From Roseibium hamelinense (GTDB lineage: Bacteria > Pseudomonadota > Alphaproteobacteria > Rhizobiales > Stappiaceae): DNA of 64,000 bases. This document shows, piece by piece, positions 46,754-56,103 of the stretch. Location of the stretch: contig NZ_VLLF01000005.1 in NCBI RefSeq assembly GCF_007830545.1, positions 186,001-250,000 on the forward strand, given 5' to 3'. The position numbers were made by a program, and so were the translations under genes. The notes under the pieces are model-generated. The model searched no databases. It saw only the letters and a list, made by a program, of their open reading frames with translations, and had not been told where the DNA came from. Each line of letters starts with the position of its first letter. The first letter of the stretch is position 1.

Positions 46754-47422
46754 TCAGATTGGCTGCGCTGTTGCAAGGCGCTTGTAGAGGTGCATCATGA
46801 AAATCGTTGCAAAAATCGGCGTGACCAGATTCAGGATAGGAACAGCCAGCACCGCCGCAATGATCAAACCGGCCATGAACACAGTCCCGCCCCGTGCCCT
46901 GCGGAGCTTCTTGGCATCCTCAGGCGGCATAAACCGCATTGCCGCAAATTCAAAAAACTCTCGCCCCAGCAGGTAGCCGTTCACAAGAAAGAACGCGACG
47001 AGATTGACCCCTGGGACCAGCAGAAGAACCAGCGCAAACAGGTTGCCTAGAATGACAACGCCGGTGAACTTCAGTGTCAGGAAAATTGATTGGGCAAATG
47101 GTAGCGCGTGGCCCGGCCGGTCTTGCGGATAATCGCCCTGCTCGACGATGTCGGCGATGTCATCTTGAAACAGTCCGGCAAACAAGGCGGACACCGGAGC
47201 GATCAAAAAACTCAGGCCGACGATTGCACCGACTCCCGTCAGAACGGATATAACCGTGTCAAGCCAAGGATATGGCAGATTGACAAAGCCTACCACAAGC
47301 GTCTGCAGGCCAATCCAGACCATAATCAGAACCGCCAAAGTAAACCCAATCATTTTGAAAAATATGGCCCGGAAAGCGGGCTGAAAAACCTGTGACATCG
47401 CGCGCGAGGCGGAAGCAAACAT
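46754..47422 (-). CDS. EI24/CysZ-like membrane protein
   Basis: A 222-residue inner-membrane protein with about five hydrophobic segments. MSQVFQPAFRAIFFKMIGFT, LSFLIAPVSALFAGLFQDD, NLFALVLLLVPGVNLVAFFL and NGYLLGREFFEFAAMRFM match the EI24 domain family, of which CysZ (sulfate uptake) is a member. No cys genes are nearby, so sulfate transport is not supported by context. It is upstream of glsA and may share its transcript. Confidence 0.82.
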   Translation of the reverse strand: MFASASRAMSQVFQPAFRAIFFKMIGFTLAVLIMVWIGLQTLVVGFVNLPYPWLDTVISVLTGVGAIVGLSFLIAPVSALFAGLFQDDIADIVEQGDYPQDRPGHALPFAQSIFLTLKFTGVVILGNLFALVLLLVPGVNLVAFFLVNGYLLGREFFEFAAMRFMPPEDAKKLRRARGGTVFMAGLIIAAVLAVPILNLVTPIFATIFMMHLYKRLATAQPI

Positions 47423-47596
47423 GCGTGATCATCCAATCATCTTGACTGACCACGAGATAAGCTGTGCCGGCGCGTGCCGCAAGAGAGCAAGGCAGCAACA
47501 TCTAAATCACGTTGGGTTCACGGTTCTATCCGCTTAATGTCCTGCCGGTTGGAGATCAAAAGCCTCCGGTCCACGAGAACAATCGGGAGGATCGAG

Positions 47597-48352
47597 ATGG
47601 CTGAAGCGCTTAGGCAATTCGATAGTACGTTCGACAACAGGCTCGATGCTCTGGAAATTTTCCGAAACGATTGGCAGATCTACAAGCGCCTGGTTGAGCT
47701 GAACTATTTTCACCATACGGAGGTGGCTGCGCACCTCGAGGCGTGTCTTGAAAAAGACATTCCGGCTGGGTTCTCGTTTCTCGACCTCGCCTGCGGTGAC
47801 GCAGCCATGCCCAGCACCATCCTGAGCCAAGTTCCAGTCGCCAGCTACACCGGAATTGACCTGTCTGGACCAGCCCTTGCCCTGGCGGCACGAAATCTCG
47901 ACGCTGCGACATATCAGACCAAACTGGAATGCCGTGACATGTTGCAAGCCCTTTCCATGTCGCAAAGCCAATTTGATTTTATTTGGTGCGGCTTATCTGT
48001 TCACCACCTAAGCCTTGAAAACAAAGCTCGGTTCATGCAGTTGGCGCACCATGCCTTGAAGCCGGGCGGCGTCTTGATGATTTACGAGCCGGTCCTCAGC
48101 AACGGAGAAACGGCCACCTCCTTCAACAGACGGATGCACCATGTGCTGAAAGCCCGCTGGAACCAGCTGACAGAGCGCGAATTTTCCCGGATTTGGGAGC
48201 ATATTGAAGAGTGCGACAAGCCGGAGACTGCAGATACTTGGCTGACCCTGGGCCTCTATGCGGGTTTTGTTCGGAACCGCACGGTTTTCAGCCAGCCGGA
48301 TGGTGGTTATTGCCGGTTATTCAAGTACCGCAAAAGCGCCAACGAAAACTGA
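47597..48352 (+). CDS. class I SAM-dependent methyltransferase
   Basis: A 251-residue protein with a Rossmann-type methyltransferase core: FLDLACGDAAMPSTILSQV (motif I), YTGIDLSGPALALAARNL (motif II), FDFIWCGLSVHHLS and KPGGVLMIYEPVLSNGE. The N-terminal region is helical. The ATG at 47597 with GGGAGG 6 bp upstream is the start; the frame is open further upstream but looks random. Substrate unknown. It is divergent from the EI24-like gene and convergent with recR. Confidence 0.86.
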   Translation: MAEALRQFDSTFDNRLDALEIFRNDWQIYKRLVELNYFHHTEVAAHLEACLEKDIPAGFSFLDLACGDAAMPSTILSQVPVASYTGIDLSGPALALAARNLDAATYQTKLECRDMLQALSMSQSQFDFIWCGLSVHHLSLENKARFMQLAHHALKPGGVLMIYEPVLSNGETATSFNRRMHHVLKARWNQLTEREFSRIWEHIEECDKPETADTWLTLGLYAGFVRNRTVFSQPDGGYCRLFKYRKSANEN

Positions 48353-48363
48353 CAGTCATGCGG

Positions 48364-48972
48364 TCAAAAACGCGTGCGTCCTTTCAGCGCTTGCGTGAGC
48401 GTGCCCTCGTCCAGGTAGTCCAGTTCTCCGCCGACAGGAACGCCATGGGCCAGTTTGGTAACATTGACGTTGAGTGGTGCTAGCTGATCCATAACAAAGT
48501 GCGCAGTGGTTTGGCCTTCGACAGTTGCGTTGATCGCCAAGATCACTTCCTGAATTTCACCGCCCTCACAGCGTTCGATCAGCTTGGCGATGTTAAGGTC
48601 TTCCGGACCTACGCCGTCGAGTGGGGACAACGTACCACCGAGGACATGATAGATCGCGTTTGTCGCCGAGGCCCGTTCAAGCGCCCACAGATCGGCAACA
48701 TCCTCCACCACCACCAATACAGATGAATCGCGCTTTGGATCAGAACAAATCGCGCAGGGATCGGTCGTATCAACTGTCCCGCAGCTTGAGCAAATGCCGA
48801 TTTTTTCAACCGCAACCCCCATCGCTTCGGACAGCGGTGCGAGCAACTGATCTTTTTTCTTAATGAGATGCAGCGCCGCGCGCCGGGCCGACCGCGGTCC
48901 CAGGCCCGGAAGTTTTGCAAGCAACTGGATCAGGCGCTCAATTTCAGGCCCTGCGACCTTGTTTTGTGCCAT
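48364..48972 (-). CDS. recR: recombination protein RecR
   Basis: A 202-residue RecR, which works with RecO/RecF to load RecA on gaps. It shows the helix-hairpin-helix [20 protein letters not shown], the zinc motif [18 protein letters not shown], and the Toprim domain with [14 protein letters not shown] and [17 protein letters not shown]. It is the last gene of the dnaX-ybaB-recR group. Confidence 0.97.
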   Translation of the reverse strand: MAQNKVAGPEIERLIQLLAKLPGLGPRSARRAALHLIKKKDQLLAPLSEAMGVAVEKIGICSSCGTVDTTDPCAICSDPKRDSSVLVVVEDVADLWALERASATNAIYHVLGGTLSPLDGVGPEDLNIAKLIERCEGGEIQEVILAINATVEGQTTAHFVMDQLAPLNVNVTKLAHGVPVGGELDYLDEGTLTQALKGRTRF

Positions 48973-48987
48973 GTCGCCGGGTGCCGA

Positions 48988-49308
48988 TCAGAACGGCAGC
49001 TTCATACCGGCAGGCAAGCCGAGACCACCCATGAGCTCTTGGGTTTTTTCCTGAATGGCTGCATCCACCTTCACCCGGCCGTCAGTGTGCGCTGCAATGA
49101 TCAGGTCTTCGAGGATTTCGCCCTCATCTTCCTTGAGCAAGGACGGATCGATCTTCAGGCTTTTCATTTCGCCCTTGCCATTGAGCACAAGTTTCACCAA
49201 GCCCGCCCCGGATGTTCCCTCAGCCTCGATTTCGACAATCTGCTCTTGGAGCGACCCCATTTGGGACTGCATTTCCTTGGCTTGTTTCATCATTTTCAGG
49301 AAGTCCAT
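48988..49308 (-). CDS. YbaB/EbfC nucleoid-associated protein
   Basis: A 107-residue DNA-binding protein of the YbaB family: MDFLKMMKQAKEMQSQMGSL, a central GAGLVKLVLNGKGEMKSLKI and DLIIAAHTDGRVKVDAAIQE. The ATG at 49308 has GGAGGG upstream and matches homologues; the frame is open 27 codons earlier. It lies between dnaX and recR, its usual place. Confidence 0.94.
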   Translation of the reverse strand: MDFLKMMKQAKEMQSQMGSLQEQIVEIEAEGTSGAGLVKLVLNGKGEMKSLKIDPSLLKEDEGEILEDLIIAAHTDGRVKVDAAIQEKTQELMGGLGLPAGMKLPF

Positions 49309-49404
49309 CGACTCGCCCTCCGGTGGTTTCAACGGGTCTTGCCCGCCATTCAAATCAGGCATGAGATTTAGGCCAGCTTCATGCGTCAAGCAATATAAAA
49401 CGGC

Positions 49405-51243
49405 CTATACATCGTCACTGTCATCTTCGCCCAGCGCTTCGCTGAGAAGAGGGTCGGCAAGAGCAGGATCTTCGTCTTCACTGGTCTTAACCTGCACGTC
49501 GATTACTTTTGCACCGGGGAAATGCGCCAGCAGAGCAGCGACCGTCGGATGCGATTTTGCATCCGACAACAGCTGCGCCTGATTGGCTTCGCGCTCTTCA
49601 TGGATGGTTGGACGGCCGGGCGTTTGGCTGATCGAAACCATCCAGCGCGTGCCAGTCCAGTCGGTCAGCTTCCGGCCGAATTCACCGGCGATATCAGCGG
49701 GCGCGTCCGGTGTTGGCTGGATCTCGATCCGGCCCTGCTCGATCTTTACGAGCCGCATTTGACGCTCTATCGCGACCTTCATCGGAATGTCGCGTTTTTC
49801 CGACGCAAGAGCCGCACAATCTTGTAAGGACCGCAAAATCAATGCTGGCGGCTCTGGTTCCGCTTGGGCGACCGCCCGCAAAGGCTCGTGCTCGGGCACT
49901 CCCTGCGCCGCCGGCTGCACTCTGGAAGCACCTCCTGCGATAGCCTTGAGTTTTGGGCCCGCGTCCGTTTGCGCAGATGGCCCGCCTTGCGGTGGAGGTC
50001 CGCCGGGAGGTGCTGATTGCGCCCCCGCGCCTTGAACCGGGCCGCCCTGCTGAAGCTTCAACAAGGCTTCTCCCGGATCTGGCAAGTCGGCTGCATACGC
50101 AAGGCGGACAAGCACCATGTCGGCCGCCGACAATGGCTTTGGTGCAGCTTGCACTTCTTGCAAGCCTTTCAAAAGGATCTGCCAAGCACGCGACAGCAGA
50201 CGGATTGACAGCGTCTCGGCAAAGGCTTGCCCGCGTACGCGCTCAACTTCTGTCACAGACCCCTCGTCAGCCGCGCGCGGAGCAATTTTCATTCGCGTGA
50301 CCAGATGTGTGAAGTCGGCAAGATCCGTCAGAACGACTGCGGGGTCAGCCCCCACTTCATACTGCCCGGACAATTCATCTAGCGCTTCTGCAACGCGCCC
50401 GTGCATGATGTGTTCAAAAAGATCAATCACCCGCGCCCGATCAGCAAGACCGAGCATCTGGCGCAGATCATCCGCTTCAATTGCGCCGGCGCCATGGGCC
50501 ATGGCCTGATCAAGAAGCGACAATGAATCGCGTGCCGAGCCCTCGCCTGCCCGGGCGATCATCAATAGGGCCTCATCTGAAATCTGGATGCTTTCCGCAT
50601 CTGAGATCCGGCGCAGCAATCCGGTCAGTTTAGCCTGATCAATTCGCCGCAGATCAAAACGCTGACATCTGGACAGAACCGTGATCGGTACCTTTCGGAT
50701 CTCGGTGGTCGCGAAAATGAACTTCACATGCTCCGGTGGCTCTTCAAGCGTTTTCAGCAGCCCGTTAAAGGCCGCATTGGACAGCATGTGAACCTCATCG
50801 ATGATGTAAACCTTGTAGCGGGCGCTGGCTGGCCGGTAGCGTGAAGCATCGATGATCTCACGGATATCGCCGATCCCGGTATGCGAGGCAGCGTCCATCT
50901 CGATCACATCGACATGTCGGCCTTCCATAATTGCACGGCAGTGAACACCTTCATGTTCGAGTTTCACTGTCGGCTTGTCTGTCTGTCCGGGGACCTCATA
51001 GTTTAAGCCGCGCGCCAAGATTCGCGCTGTCGTTGTTTTTCCAACGCCACGAACCCCGGTCAGCATCCAGGCTTGCGCGATCCGGCCTGTCTCAAACGCA
51101 TTTTCAAGCGTTTGAACCATCGGCTCCTGACCGACCAGATCCTCGAAAGTCTTTGGCCGGTATTTGCGCGCCAGAACGCGGTATGCGCCGCCATCTTGCG
51201 GGGTCTCAGAGGTGCCGTCTTGCGGAAATGCTATGTCGTCCAT
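49405..51243 (-). CDS. dnaX: DNA polymerase III subunit gamma/tau
   Basis: The 612-residue clamp-loader ATPase. It shows YRVLARKYRPKTFEDLVGQE, Walker A MLTGVRGVGKTTTARILARG, DVIEMDAASHTGIGDIREII, VYIIDEVHMLSNAAFNGLLK (Walker B) and FIFATTEIRKVPITVLSRCQ. A Pro/Gly/Gln-rich linker around residue 410-460 precedes the tau C-terminal domain. The ATG at 51243 is the start; 30 earlier in-frame codons are not family-like. The SRP RNA gene lies 141 bp upstream on the same strand. Confidence 0.96.
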   Translation of the reverse strand: MDDIAFPQDGTSETPQDGGAYRVLARKYRPKTFEDLVGQEPMVQTLENAFETGRIAQAWMLTGVRGVGKTTTARILARGLNYEVPGQTDKPTVKLEHEGVHCRAIMEGRHVDVIEMDAASHTGIGDIREIIDASRYRPASARYKVYIIDEVHMLSNAAFNGLLKTLEEPPEHVKFIFATTEIRKVPITVLSRCQRFDLRRIDQAKLTGLLRRISDAESIQISDEALLMIARAGEGSARDSLSLLDQAMAHGAGAIEADDLRQMLGLADRARVIDLFEHIMHGRVAEALDELSGQYEVGADPAVVLTDLADFTHLVTRMKIAPRAADEGSVTEVERVRGQAFAETLSIRLLSRAWQILLKGLQEVQAAPKPLSAADMVLVRLAYAADLPDPGEALLKLQQGGPVQGAGAQSAPPGGPPPQGGPSAQTDAGPKLKAIAGGASRVQPAAQGVPEHEPLRAVAQAEPEPPALILRSLQDCAALASEKRDIPMKVAIERQMRLVKIEQGRIEIQPTPDAPADIAGEFGRKLTDWTGTRWMVSISQTPGRPTIHEEREANQAQLLSDAKSHPTVAALLAHFPGAKVIDVQVKTSEDEDPALADPLLSEALGEDDSDDV

Positions 51244-51384
51244 GGGCGCACCATAACGAGTTTTGCGTGATGTGCGTGAGCGGATTCTGAGAAATTTTTG
51301 TGCAAATAAAGCGGCGCGATCCGGCAAAAACACTCAGGGCTTCCCGACAGAAACCCTAGCGTCCGAAACCGAATGTATCTGAAA

Positions 51385-51492
51385 GGGTGGGAGGCTGGCA
51401 CGGCGACCCGTGCCGAGGCTCGTTAGGGCTGCTTCCTTCCGGACCTGACCCGGTTGGCGAGTGGCTCGTCCACCACCAACCTCCCGACACCC
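51385..51492 (-). ncRNA. ffs: signal recognition particle RNA (4.5S type)
   Basis: On the minus strand the sequence contains the SRP RNA core GGTCAGGTCCGGAAGGAAGC, with the conserved GGAA tetraloop and the asymmetric internal loop that bind Ffh. The ends GGGTGTCGGGAGG and CCTCCCACCC pair with each other. The total is about 108 nt. It lies upstream of dnaX on the same strand, a common position. Exact ends are estimated from the closing stem. Confidence 0.95.
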
Positions 51493-51753
51493 TTATATCA
51501 GAACGGCACCGGGGTTTGACAAGCGGTTTCTTGAAGCTTTTTTGTTTGCCGCAAAAACAGCGCTGATTCCACACCCTATAAATTTCGAAGATGCATTTTT
51601 GCCCTTTCGGCAAGCTGAATGTTGTTGTTGCAGGACAAAGGAAGCCCACCATTTAAATTGCAGACCGATCAACCCTTTGGTCTAAGTCAAGGATGACACA
51701 ACACAACTTTGCTGCTTCGCTGCGGCGATCCGGCACGTAAATGAGCACAAGCC

Positions 51754-52164
51754 ATGACCACTTTTGACCTGCACCCACGCCTGGAAGGTGACAGTTTTCC
51801 GATTTGTGATCTCGCGCTTTGCACGGTGCGCCTAATCAAAGACGCAAATTACCCGTGGCTGCTATTGGTCCCGCGAAAGAACAACCTGATCGAAATCATC
51901 GACCTCGATGAGTCGGACCAGCTCCAGCTGATGCGGGAAATAGCGCTCGCCAGTGAAACGCTCCGTGAGATCACCAAGGCCGAGAAACTGAATGTCGCGG
52001 CGCTCGGCAACCAGGTTTCTCAACTTCATGTCCATGTGATTGGCAGATTCCGGCACGACGCAGCATGGCCCGGGCCTGTGTGGGGTGCTGTTCCTTTCAA
52101 GGAGTATGAAAAGCCCGCAGCCAGCGACCTGATCGAACGGATAAGAGACCATTTGCCCGGGTAG
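51754..52164 (+). CDS. HIT domain protein
   Basis: A 136-residue histidine-triad hydrolase/transferase-fold protein. The active-site triad is in QVSQLHVHVIGRFRHD (H-x-H), preceded by AALGN. It starts FDLHPRLEGDSFPICDLALC, typical of the small proteobacterial group named HIT family, often next to nudC as here. It probably acts on nucleoside phosphate esters. The third triad His is not where it sits in the HxHxH form, where Gly/Arg is found, so the reaction is uncertain. Confidence 0.88.
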   Translation: MTTFDLHPRLEGDSFPICDLALCTVRLIKDANYPWLLLVPRKNNLIEIIDLDESDQLQLMREIALASETLREITKAEKLNVAALGNQVSQLHVHVIGRFRHDAAWPGPVWGAVPFKEYEKPAASDLIERIRDHLPG

Positions 52165-52238
52165 ACACGCGCTTCGGGCCGCCTTACGACTAGGAAATCA
52201 AATCAGAGCAACCCATTGACGTCTGAAGGAAGCGTAGC

Positions 52239-53183
52239 ATGGCATTGGCCTCCGAGGAGTTGACGCCATCGGATATGAGCTTCGTTAAAAACACGCTCGA
52301 CCGCCAGTCGCTGCGACGCAAAGACCTGACCTTCCTGAATGACCGCATCGGTCAGCCGGATTGTGAGGTCATTTTGTCTACGGCGCACCGGTTGGTGTTC
52401 GACAGCAGCCGTGCCGGCGCGCTGGGGCATCCGCCGAAAAAAGCCTTCGCTCTTGGAGCCCAGCGGCATGAGCTGGTCTTTCTTGGCCAGAACCATGACG
52501 GCAGCCGGCCTTTGTTTGCCGGACTGCTGCCCATGAGTGACGAAGAAGTCGATGCGGATGACAGCTTATGGGCAAACGACCTTCGAAACATCGCTTTGCA
52601 ATCTATTTTTTCCGAACAGGACTTGAGTGCCCTTTCCCAAGCGAGGGCGCTTTTACATTGGCACCGCACACACGGATTTTGCTCGCGGTGCGGGAAACCG
52701 AGCGAAATAGCAGACGCCGGTTACCGCCGGGACTGCAAGTTCTGTGGCGGCCAGCATTTCCCGCGGACTGACCCCTGCGTGATCATGCTGATCACCGATG
52801 GCGACCGCGCTTTATTTGGACGGCCACCCCGGCTCCCGGATGGGATTTACACGACCCTGGCCGGTTTCATGGAGCCGGGCGAAACGGTCGAACAAGCCGT
52901 TCGCCGGGAAACGCTTGAAGAGGCGGGCATTGATGTTGGAGAGGTCAGAATCATCTCCAATCAACCCTGGCCGTTTCCAGCCAACCTGATGATTGGCTGC
53001 ATTGGCAAGGCCGAAAGCACTGAAATCCATATCGAAGATGACGAACTCGAAGCGTGCCGTTGGTGCGACCGGGCAGAGGTTAGAAAGATGCTGGAGGGCA
53101 CGCATTCGGACGGCGACCGGATACCGCCCTCGATCTCCATTGCTTACAAACTAATTGCCGGCTGGCTGGAAGGGGATTTTTAG
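52239..53183 (+). CDS. nudC: NAD(+) diphosphatase / RNA decapping Nudix hydrolase
   Basis: A 314-residue NudC. It shows the four-cysteine zinc ribbon FCSRCGKPSEIADAGYRRDC and CGGQHFPRTDPCVIMLI, the Nudix box GFMEPGETVEQAVRRETLEE AGI, and the NudC signature NQPWPFPANLMIG. The family hydrolyses NAD(H) and removes NAD caps from RNA. It is followed after 3 bp by the histidine-phosphatase gene, with which it is surely co-transcribed. Confidence 0.96.
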   Translation: MALASEELTPSDMSFVKNTLDRQSLRRKDLTFLNDRIGQPDCEVILSTAHRLVFDSSRAGALGHPPKKAFALGAQRHELVFLGQNHDGSRPLFAGLLPMSDEEVDADDSLWANDLRNIALQSIFSEQDLSALSQARALLHWHRTHGFCSRCGKPSEIADAGYRRDCKFCGGQHFPRTDPCVIMLITDGDRALFGRPPRLPDGIYTTLAGFMEPGETVEQAVRRETLEEAGIDVGEVRIISNQPWPFPANLMIGCIGKAESTEIHIEDDELEACRWCDRAEVRKMLEGTHSDGDRIPPSISIAYKLIAGWLEGDF

Positions 53184-53186
53184 AAC

Positions 53187-53765
53187 ATGTCGTTTTGCAT
53201 TTACTTGACCCATCCGGAAGTCAATATCGACGAGGCCGTACCCGTACCTGAGTGGGGCCTGTCGGAAGTAGGCCGCGAACGCGCAGCAAAGTTTCTGGAT
53301 CTCCCGTTCGCTCGGGACATCAAGCGGGTTATCTCAAGCGCTGAAAAGAAGGCTGTGGACACAGCACACGCCATTGCCGACCCTCTCAAGATCCCGGTCC
53401 TGACCCTGCAGCCGCTTCACGAAAACGACCGCTCAGCGACCGGCTATCTACCGCCCGAGGAGTTCGACAAGGTCGCAGACGAATTTTTTAGCGATCCCTA
53501 CACTTCGGTGCGCGGCTGGGAACGGGCCTTTGATGCGCAGATGCGAATTGTTTCCGGCGTTCAAGCCGCCCTCGTCCGGATCCCACCGGACACACCCATC
53601 CTGTTCGCTGGCCATGGCGGCGTAGGAACCTTGCTCATGTGCCACCTCATGAACACGCCGATTTCGCGCGAACATGATCAAAAACGCGCCGGCTCCTGGT
53701 TCCAATTTGACCGTAAGGACTTGACTGAAAAGGCTGCCAGCAAGTTGTCTTGGACAGAGCTTTAG
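53187..53765 (+). CDS. histidine phosphatase superfamily protein
   Basis: A 192-residue protein with the phosphoglycerate-mutase-like fold. The N-terminal motif reads IYLTHPEV instead of the usual RHG: the His is kept but the preceding Arg is Thr. The rest follows the family: EWGLSEVGRERAAKFL, KRVISSAEKKAVDTA, and the second His in ILFAGHGGVGTLLM. A phosphatase on a small molecule is expected; substrate unknown. It follows nudC by 3 bp. Confidence 0.85.
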   Translation: MSFCIYLTHPEVNIDEAVPVPEWGLSEVGRERAAKFLDLPFARDIKRVISSAEKKAVDTAHAIADPLKIPVLTLQPLHENDRSATGYLPPEEFDKVADEFFSDPYTSVRGWERAFDAQMRIVSGVQAALVRIPPDTPILFAGHGGVGTLLMCHLMNTPISREHDQKRAGSWFQFDRKDLTEKAASKLSWTEL

Positions 53766-53821
53766 CTGGCGTTTTAACACCTGCAAAACCTGATAGACTG
53801 CCAGCACCCGTTCACTGAACC

Positions 53822-55036
53822 GTGGAGCTGCGCGTGATCCGCTTTACTGCAAGTCTGGTTGCCTGCTGCGTTCTGGCACTCTCGCATGCAGTTGCTGGAA
53901 CTCATGACGCCGCATTTAAATCTTTCCTGTCCAACGATGTTGGCCCTGCTGCACGATCGGCAGGCGTGTCGCAAGCTACACTTGACCGGGAATTGGCGGG
54001 CCTTTTACCCGATACATCACTCCCCGGCCTTGTCGGTCCAGGTGGCAACGGAAGTCCGCCAAAAGTGAATTTTCAAGCTGAGTTCCGCGCGCCGGCCGGC
54101 TATTTCCGGGACAGCCAGTTCAATGCCCTCGTTCCGGGGGGGCGGCGGTTGATGCAAAAACATGCCGCAAGTCTTGGAAAAATCGAAGCACGGTATGGGG
54201 TGCCGAGACGCATCATACTGGCCATTTGGGCAAGGGAGTCTGGTTATGGTGGCGCGAAAATTCCGCATGACGCATTGCGTGTTTTGGCCACACGCGCCTT
54301 CATGGGCCAGCGGGCGGAATTCTTCAAATCCGAACTGATCGCAGCCCTCAAGATTTTGGAAAGTGGCGATGTCTCACGCAGATCCATGAGAAGTTCATGG
54401 GGTGGCGCCATGGGATATCCGCAGTTCCTTCCCTCTTCCTACCTAAAATACGCAGTCGATTTTGACGGTGATGGACGCCGGGATATCTGGAGCTCGGAAG
54501 TCGATACAATGGCGTCGATCGCAAACTACCTGGATAAGCATGGCTGGGTGAAGGGCCGCGACTGGGGGTACGAAGTTGTCGTCCCGGACACAATATCGTG
54601 CAGCCGGGAAGGTCCGGACAATCGCCAGTTGATTTCCCAATTTGTCCGCGAAGGTGTGACGCGGGTGAGCGGACGCCCGTTTCCCGAGCACGAACTTCGT
54701 CAGCCCGGCAATATTCTCATGCCGGCCGGAAGATACGGCCCCGCGTTCATTGCAACTGAAAACTTCTATGTTCTGAAAGAATATAACGAATCCGATGTCT
54801 ATGCGCTTTTTGTCGGTCATCTTGCTGACCGGTACGGCAACAACCGGGGCTTCGTCGCGGATTGGAAACCGACGAAGCAAACAACCCGGGGCGCAGTGCG
54901 CACACTCCAACAAAAGCTCGAAGCAGATGGTCATGATGTCGGTGGTGCCGACGGATTGATAGGCTTTAAAACCCGCAGATCAATCGGAAAAGCTCAAGAG
55001 AAAGCTGGCTTTTTCGCAACCTGCTGGGTGGGATAG
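53822..55036 (+). CDS. lytic murein transglycosylase with peptidoglycan-binding domain
   Basis: A 404-residue exported MltB-type (SLT_2) lytic transglycosylase that cleaves peptidoglycan to anhydromuropeptides. A signal peptide (SLVACCVLALSHAVA) precedes the catalytic domain with the Glu in IWARESGYGGAKIP, RSSWGGAMGYPQFLPSSYLK, and DFDGDGRRDIW. A C-terminal PG_binding_1 domain (VRTLQQKLEADGHDVGGADG, GFKTRRSIGKAQ) ends the protein. The start may be GTG 53822 or 53834. Confidence 0.93.
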   Translation: MELRVIRFTASLVACCVLALSHAVAGTHDAAFKSFLSNDVGPAARSAGVSQATLDRELAGLLPDTSLPGLVGPGGNGSPPKVNFQAEFRAPAGYFRDSQFNALVPGGRRLMQKHAASLGKIEARYGVPRRIILAIWARESGYGGAKIPHDALRVLATRAFMGQRAEFFKSELIAALKILESGDVSRRSMRSSWGGAMGYPQFLPSSYLKYAVDFDGDGRRDIWSSEVDTMASIANYLDKHGWVKGRDWGYEVVVPDTISCSREGPDNRQLISQFVREGVTRVSGRPFPEHELRQPGNILMPAGRYGPAFIATENFYVLKEYNESDVYALFVGHLADRYGNNRGFVADWKPTKQTTRGAVRTLQQKLEADGHDVGGADGLIGFKTRRSIGKAQEKAGFFATCWVG

Positions 55037-55171
55037 ATACTTCATGGCACCGTTGCAGTAACTCCGTTACTTTTTTCAACCTGATACCGAATATCGACCC
55101 GCTGCCTCCCGGTGCCCTGGTTCCCTCGATCACACCCGGCCGCCCTCTCCTCTCTAGCGGAGAATGCAGCA

Positions 55172-55894
55172 ATGTCTCATGCAAACGCAGTAAACCTGAT
55201 CAGACTGACGGCTGCATGCTTGACGGGTGTTGCGCTTGTCCTCGCGCTCAGCGTTATGGCGGGTGTTTCGAACGCGGCCGCAACAGCCCCGCAGCCGCAA
55301 AGGTTACCGGTTCACCGGCCATCTCCTTTTTGGTTCTTTCTTTTGCCCTCTCGACCGGTCCTGCATTTTCGATGCCGCGGCAGATACCCCGGCTCATCTT
55401 CCTTCTTGGGCTTTTTCCGCTTCTCGTTGCCTCCGGCGCGTGTCCGTGCTTCCGGGGCTGGCATGGATCCACGATCCATGTTCGGGAGCGTTTGTTGCCT
55501 GTCTGACACTGTTCGTCCTTCCGGTGGTTCACGGGTTGCACTCAACCTCTTCCACAGGCAGGCCGAAAACAAGTTTCGGCGCGGTGCAGCTTGCATTTAT
55601 ACGGCTCTATGTCGGCCTTGATCTCGTCCCTCACTTTTTTGAAAAGCTGTTTGCAGATCCCGCAGCCCGGCTGACGATATCCAGGCCTTCCAAGCGCTGG
55701 ATGACCCTGGTGCGCTGTCGTTTGTGCTGCTGGCAGGCAAATTGCAGCTTGCAGCCGCGATCGGCGTGGGGCCCGGCCTCTTCACCGGGCTCGCCTCCAT
55801 TGTGACGGTAGTCTACTTGATGGTCGCCAGCATCATGGGCCACCCTTTTCTGCTGGGCTTTAAATGGGCCTCGAGCGGCGGATTGCTTTGTTGA
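55172..55894 (+). pseudogene. DoxX-type membrane protein, multiply frameshifted relic
   Basis: Segments of one hydrophobic protein lie in three frames. Frame a has MSHANAVNLIRLTAACLTGV, frame b (55300-55440) has SFALSTGPAFSMPRQIPRLI, and frame c (to about 55675) has QLAFIRLYVGLDLVPHFFEK. Then, from about 55675 to 55894, comes KLQLAAAIGVGPGLFTGLAS and YLMVASIMGHPFLLGFKWAS up to TGA. The latter two parts match DoxX-like proteins. With at least two frame changes it cannot encode a full product. It fills most of the gap before the orphan coiled-coil gene. Confidence 0.62.
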
Positions 55895-56103
55895 TGGGCG
55901 GCACAGCCGCGCATTGTCAGACGAAACTGTAATATCGCCGGCTTCAGAGATGTCGCAGCGGTGGCTTGGCCTGGATAACATCCGGCACCACACTTGCCGC
56001 TCCAAACCAAAGTTACATTCAAATCTACTTACTTATAACTTGAGTACCTGAACTGCAATATTCAATTTATTCATATCATATCAATTTTTATACACGGTGT
56101 TTC

